Shown here: one piece after another, positions 5,937-9,065 of the stretch
Position numbering within the stretch: position 1 is the first letter of the stretch
How the letters are laid out: each line of letters opens with the position of its first letter
Source of the DNA: JBJELF01 sp051879015
GTDB taxonomy: Bacteria; Bacillota; Clostridia; Lachnospirales; Lachnospiraceae
Assembly (NCBI GenBank): GCA_051879015.1
Contig: JBJELF010000130.1
Coordinates: forward strand, 1-9,065
Direction of reading: 5' to 3'
Length of the DNA: 9,065 nucleotides
The notes under the pieces: generated by a model
The model's database searches: none
What the model was told of the DNA's origin: nothing
The model's input: the letters and a program-made list of their open reading frames with translations, nothing else
Made by a program: the position numbers and the translations under genes

Positions 5937-6044
5937 ATGTGGTATATAAAAACCCCACGGCTGAAGCCGTGGGAGTGTCCAGACAATTATTTGTAGCTTT
6001 GTTTCTTCACAACGATTGAGGTAATACGAATCGATATACCACAT
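5937..6044. repeat. 11-bp perfect inverted repeat enclosing an 86-base segment
   Basis: ATGTGGTATAT (5937-5947) is exactly complementary in reverse to ATATACCACAT (6034-6044). The enclosed 86 bases contain the strong hairpin at 5954-5973. The pairing could fold the whole intergenic RNA into a long stem or mark the ends of a small non-autonomous mobile element. No clear target-site duplication flanks it, and pairing does not extend beyond 11 bp. Confidence 0.5.
5948..5974 (-). terminator. Intrinsic terminator of the beta-mannosidase gene, with an IS200/IS605-like palindrome
   Basis: CCCACGGC (5954-5961), loop TGAA, GCCGTGGG (5966-5973) form a perfect 8-bp G+C-rich stem. Read on the minus strand the stem is followed by G and then TTTTTATATA (T-run complementary to 5948-5952), the layout of a rho-independent terminator, about 170 bases beyond the beta-mannosidase stop. 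On the plus strand no T-run follows, so it would not obviously terminate tldE. The same palindrome with the neighbouring GGGAGTGTCC resembles the hairpins at IS200/IS605-family ends, so it may have arrived with such an element and been reused. Confidence 0.6.
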
Positions 6045-6140
6045 AAGCAAAAGACATGACCAGCTCCTTTGCCTTAGTCTAACAAGCTATAGTTCCTGCG
6101 GAATCGTTTCCTTAGTATTCCTGCTATCATCACAGGTCAT
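5975..6140 (-). mobile_element. Possible relic of an IS200/IS605-type element end
   Basis: Read on the minus strand, the segment runs from the beta-mannosidase stop towards the palindrome at 5954-5973, as a tnpB tail would run into its right end. A broken frame includes 'AGTIAC', a stop, then 'KAKELVMSFAYVV' (about 6100 down to 6035), faintly like C-terminal tnpB tails. There is no intact transposase frame, and the similarity is weak and recalled rather than aligned. Nothing else gene-like was seen in 5855-6144. Confidence 0.25.
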
Positions 6141-6144
6141 TCGT

Positions 6145-8694
6145 TCAATAAGTATCCACCAAAGATTTTACTTCCAATCGGTTTAGCAGGTCATTCACAT
6201 CGGAAAAGGTGCCTCTCTGAATATCACTTTTTCTCACAGTCACTTGATAAAGTTCTGTATCTGTCAGATGAAAATAGTTTTCATTGAAAATCACATCTGC
6301 ATCAATAAAATCCAACTCTACAAAGGCGGCAAAACAAAAACTTCTCAGTTGAATCACATACGCATCTTCTATCTCTCTTGCTGTCACCATAATCTTAGCT
6401 TTAGGAAGCGATAAGTATTTATATGGAAGTAATGTTTCCACTGTGCGCCGGATTTCTCCATTTTCTCGCTTCAGCACCCCTTCTAGAAATACCTGTTCTT
6501 CCCAGCTTCCTGTCTGGTGAGAGTGAGTCTTGCTCTCCACATATTTCGGAACACAATTTAAATCAAGCATCAGAACCTGACTTGAAGTAAATGCTTCAAC
6601 CTCCACATCTGCACTGCAGCTTGCTATTACCTTACACTTCATATCTTTCAGAAAGATGGTTACTTTTTGTTTCTGTGTCTGTGCGGTCTCATTTTCTACA
6701 AACAGCTGTACTTGGTTTTCTTTGATTACCATACTACAGGCTACAGGAGCATAAAACTGCTCTGCCATGTAATGCAGCACTTTCCAGCGACCAAAATAGT
6801 CGATGCTTGCCCAGGAAGCTACTGGCCAGTTGTCATTGACCTGCCAGTAAAGTGTCCCCATACATCTGCCGCGATGTCTGCGCCAATGCTCCACACCATA
6901 TTTTATAGCAATTCCCTGTAAAATTTGACTGACATACAATAAATGTTCAAATTGGTTGGGGTAGCGGAAATTTTCTGAGAGATAGTATAAAATTTTTCCA
7001 TTGGCTGCATTATTTTTCTGATGGCTTTCCATCACTTGGGAGAAAATATTTTTATCCTCCTCCCTTGCGAAACTGTCTACTGTCTTCTTGCCTGGAAACG
7101 ACTGAAAACCAAATTCGGAACAAAAACGGAAGAAATATTTTTGATAATCCGTGAATGGTTTTTGCCCATGCCATACATCCCAATAATGTGCATCTCCATC
7201 ATTTTCATCTCCTGGACGGTCAAAACAACCACCTGAGGAGGGTGAGGAAGGCCAGAAAAAGACATCGGGTGCTGTCTCTCGCACTGCCTTTGGTAATATA
7301 TGTTCAAACAGCTTAATATAATCCGCGCGCAGATATGCCGATTGAGTTTGAAATTCACCCCAGTAGCACCATGCCGATTCGATTTCATTGTTGCCGCAGA
7401 TTAATCCCAAACATGGATGATGGCGCAGACGCTTCAGATTATCAATAACCTCCTGTCTGCAATTTTCTAAGAATGTGTCTGTAGCGTCATATACATTGCA
7501 GGCATACATCAAATCCTGCCAGACAATCAATCCCTTTTCATCACACATCTCGTAAAATTCATCGGATGGATAATAGCCGCCGCCCCACACACGCACGCAG
7601 TTAAAATGAGCACGCTTCATACTATTCAACAGATATTCCTGTCGTTCTCTGGTAATCCAGGAATAAATGCAGTCCTCGGGGATGTAATTTCCTCCCATGG
7701 CAAAGATTTTTACTCCATTCACCTGAAATGCAAACTCTCTTCCCCACTCATCTCGTTCTCGGTTAATTGTCAATGTGCGCAAACCAATCGTCTTATGCTG
7801 CACTTCCAGACATTCTTCTGTCCCATCTTTTTTTGTGGAAAGCATTATTTCCATCTCATACAATGGCTGCTTTCCATAACCGTTTGGCCACCAAAGTCGA
7901 GGCTGTCCTATCTCAAACATGATATTACATGTCCATTTTTGCTGACCGTTCTCACAAAAATGGTAGTGATAACATGCCACATGCTTTTGTGTTTCTTTTT
8001 CCTTCAATTCCATTTTTAGAAAATAATCATATTGAACGGGTAAACATTTGGATAAAGTCACTTTCGTTTGCAGATGAACTTTTCCAGCTTCATGAAACTG
8101 ATGAAATTCTATTTCATCCAGCTTCACTTCATTCCAACTCTGCAGATAAATATCGCGAAAGATTCCAGCATCAATTAATTGAGGACCCCAATCCCAACCA
8201 AACATAGAATGTGGTTTGCGCAGCAGATGACTGCCATACATTGCACCACATGGAGTATAACTTACTGCTTTGTTCTCTCCATATTGATAATTTTCAATAA
8301 ATTTTAATACTGAGGAACATTTGATAGAAATTGTATTGTCCCCTTGCCGCAGATGCGAACGAACTGGAAAATGATAGGTACGATGCATATTATCTGTATA
8401 TGCCACCTTTTCTCCGTTAATTACAATTTCCGTCAGAGTGTCTAACCCCTCACAGACTAATTCAATGTGTTTATACTGTAAAAAAGCTGCATTGACTTGA
8501 AATGTTCGTTCAAACACATAGTCATTCCAAAACAAATCTCTTGTCTGATATTCATTCATTCGATCATATGGATCTGCGATTACCTTGGATTCTAATAGAG
8601 ATGACAATACCGACCCAGGAATTTTCGCTGGATATGTAATATCCGTTCCACACTTTATTAATTTCCAACAACCATTTAATGTTAAACGCTTCAT
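6145..8694 (-). CDS. Beta-mannosidase, glycoside hydrolase family 2
   Basis: An 849-residue GH2 enzyme, the normal size for bacterial beta-mannosidases. In order: the N-terminal jelly-roll domain (about 1-185) with 'WNDYVFERTF' and the beta-mannosidase signature 'MFGWDWGP' (164-171); an immunoglobulin-like domain ending near 'LWWPNGYGKQPLYEM'; the TIM barrel from about 325 with 'FAMGGNYIPEDC' and 'NCVRVWGGGYYPSDEFYE'; the acid/base Glu437 in 'CGNNEIES'; and the nucleophile Glu527 in 'CSEFGFQSFP'. C-terminal beta domains follow. It hydrolyses terminal beta-linked mannose from manno-oligosaccharides or N-glycan cores. No signal peptide, so it acts in the cytoplasm on imported sugars, although no transporter is in the window. 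The start at 8694 is chosen because AAGGAG (8702-8707) lies 7 bases before this ATG; the GTG at 8712 and ATG at 8700 overlap or crowd that site. Confidence 0.93.
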   Translation of the reverse strand: MKRLTLNGCWKLIKCGTDITYPAKIPGSVLSSLLESKVIADPYDRMNEYQTRDLFWNDYVFERTFQVNAAFLQYKHIELVCEGLDTLTEIVINGEKVAYTDNMHRTYHFPVRSHLRQGDNTISIKCSSVLKFIENYQYGENKAVSYTPCGAMYGSHLLRKPHSMFGWDWGPQLIDAGIFRDIYLQSWNEVKLDEIEFHQFHEAGKVHLQTKVTLSKCLPVQYDYFLKMELKEKETQKHVACYHYHFCENGQQKWTCNIMFEIGQPRLWWPNGYGKQPLYEMEIMLSTKKDGTEECLEVQHKTIGLRTLTINRERDEWGREFAFQVNGVKIFAMGGNYIPEDCIYSWITRERQEYLLNSMKRAHFNCVRVWGGGYYPSDEFYEMCDEKGLIVWQDLMYACNVYDATDTFLENCRQEVIDNLKRLRHHPCLGLICGNNEIESAWCYWGEFQTQSAYLRADYIKLFEHILPKAVRETAPDVFFWPSSPSSGGCFDRPGDENDGDAHYWDVWHGQKPFTDYQKYFFRFCSEFGFQSFPGKKTVDSFAREEDKNIFSQVMESHQKNNAANGKILYYLSENFRYPNQFEHLLYVSQILQGIAIKYGVEHWRRHRGRCMGTLYWQVNDNWPVASWASIDYFGRWKVLHYMAEQFYAPVACSMVIKENQVQLFVENETAQTQKQKVTIFLKDMKCKVIASCSADVEVEAFTSSQVLMLDLNCVPKYVESKTHSHQTGSWEEQVFLEGVLKRENGEIRRTVETLLPYKYLSLPKAKIMVTAREIEDAYVIQLRSFCFAAFVELDFIDADVIFNENYFHLTDTELYQVTVRKSDIQRGTFSDVNDLLNRLEVKSLVDTY

Positions 8695-8757
8695 GTTCAT
8701 TCTCCTTACCACTTCTTAAGCAACCCAATTTTTCTCAATAAATCCGTTTTTATGTTT

Positions 8758-8786
8758 ATTATACTAAAAGAGGATATTGATTTCAA
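8758..8786 (-). promoter_or_regulatory. Near-consensus sigma-A promoter of the beta-mannosidase gene
   Basis: On the minus strand TTGAAA (8781-8786) and TATAAT (8758-8763) are separated by exactly 17 bases (8764-8780). The -10 is perfect and the -35 is 5/6. Transcription should start near 8751, leaving a leader of about 55 bases before the ATG. No clear operator palindrome or cre-like site overlaps it, so regulation cannot be read from the sequence. Confidence 0.75.
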
Positions 8787-8817
8787 TGAGTCTTTCTCAT
8801 ATTTTGTGGGTTCAAAG

Positions 8818-8982
8818 TCATGCGTTATCTTTACAGGCAGATTGACGCGCAATGATAGAAGCTAACATATCTCCAAGGGTCATAAGGTCAGCAGATAATA
8901 CTGCAAGTTCGTCTTCTGATAGACATTCAGCAAGTTTGCAAGCTAAAGTTGACAATAAATATAAGTTTGAGCAATGATTCAT
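8818..8982 (-). CDS. Small DUF6774-like protein (54 residues)
   Basis: A 54-residue, Leu/Ala-rich, helical-looking protein beginning 'MNHCSNLYLLSTLACKLAEC' and continuing 'LSEDELAVLSADLMTLGDML', then 'ASIIARQSAC'. This matches my recollection of the DUF6774 family, small proteins common in Lachnospiraceae with the pattern 'aCkL.dDEl.lLa....LgdmLa.i...r..C'. Four cysteines (4, 15, 20, 50) stand out in so short a protein and could bind metal or form disulfides (inference). The function is unknown. An in-frame stop lies 11 codons upstream with no alternative ATG between, so the ATG at 8982 is the only normal start, although no strong ribosome binding site precedes it. The gene is upstream of, and in line with, the beta-mannosidase gene, which has its own promoter. 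Confidence 0.6.
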   Translation of the reverse strand: MNHCSNLYLLSTLACKLAECLSEDELAVLSADLMTLGDMLASIIARQSACKDNA

Positions 8983-9011
8983 AGTGATGCCATCTTGTAG
9001 TCTTTTTGTGT

Positions 9012-9040
9012 ATTATATGCAAAGCGATAAATAATGTTAT
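9012..9040 (-). promoter_or_regulatory. Putative promoter of the DUF6774-like gene
   Basis: On the minus strand ATAACA (9035-9040, 4/6 to the -35 consensus) and a perfect TATAAT (9012-9017) are spaced by 17 bases. The start point would be near 9005, giving a leader of roughly 23 bases. This supports independent expression of the small gene. Confidence 0.5.
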
Positions 9041-9065
9041 AATAGTTGTGGCGAAAAAACCATAG

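Noticed and set aside
5829..6050. Minus-strand open frame of 73 codons between tldE and the beta-mannosidase gene
   Set aside because: It runs through the terminator palindrome and the end of tldE and has no ribosome binding site. Its 'TLPRLQPWGF' segment is the translated hairpin, a common artefact at such repeats.
7606..8019. Plus-strand frame of 137 codons opposite the beta-mannosidase
   Set aside because: Overlaps the GH2 barrel coding sequence; the composition reflects the complementary strand and no ribosome binding site is present.
9015..9043. Plus-strand TATAAT at 9038-9043 as a divergent promoter for a gene beyond the window
   Set aside because: No acceptable -35 box 16-18 bases upstream; the sequence is shared with the minus-strand promoter region of the small gene.

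Overview
The window looks like a chromosomal segment of a low-G+C Gram-positive gut-type Clostridia, most likely Lachnospiraceae. Reasons: moderate A+T richness, strong AGGAGG-type ribosome binding sites, sigma-A-like promoters, and families that are common in that group (DUF3791, DUF3990, a DUF6774-like small protein, IS200/IS605 relics). The taxon is inferred from gene content, not from a marker gene.

Layout. Positions 1-112 look like the decayed 3' end of an IS200/IS605-type tnpB element. Next comes a tightly overlapping plus-strand cassette (161-1097): DUF3791, DUF3990 (ADP-ribosyltransferase-like), DUF3791. This is the most interesting part, because it has the architecture of a toxin-antitoxin-like or other effector/regulator module. 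A 26-codon open frame (1097-1177) follows in stop-start overlap, inside an unexplained G+C-richer spacer. Then four plus-strand metabolic or proteolytic genes: an ArsC/Spx-family thioredoxin-fold protein (1292-1642), a PatB/MalY-like PLP-dependent C-S lyase/aminotransferase (1705-2871), TldD (3009-4385) and TldE/PmbA (4457-5854). TldD and TldE form a heterodimeric metalloprotease; TldD carries the HExxxH site and TldE does not.

The convergent intergenic region (5855-6144) holds a strong hairpin. It resembles IS200/IS605 end palindromes and, read on the minus strand, also works as an intrinsic terminator. An 11-bp perfect inverted repeat surrounds it. A minus-strand GH2 beta-mannosidase (6145-8694) follows, with an almost consensus promoter (TTGAAA-17-TATAAT) and a strong RBS that fixes its start. 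At the right edge is a minus-strand 54-residue DUF6774-like protein (8818-8982) with its own putative promoter.

The genes do not form one pathway. The PLP enzyme, TldD and TldE may form one peptide- or thiol-related transcription unit, possibly with the ArsC-like gene. The beta-mannosidase is a separately promoted gene for mannoside or N-glycan breakdown. The DUF3791/DUF3990 cassette is accessory DNA next to transposon remains. No tRNA, rRNA or CRISPR array was seen.
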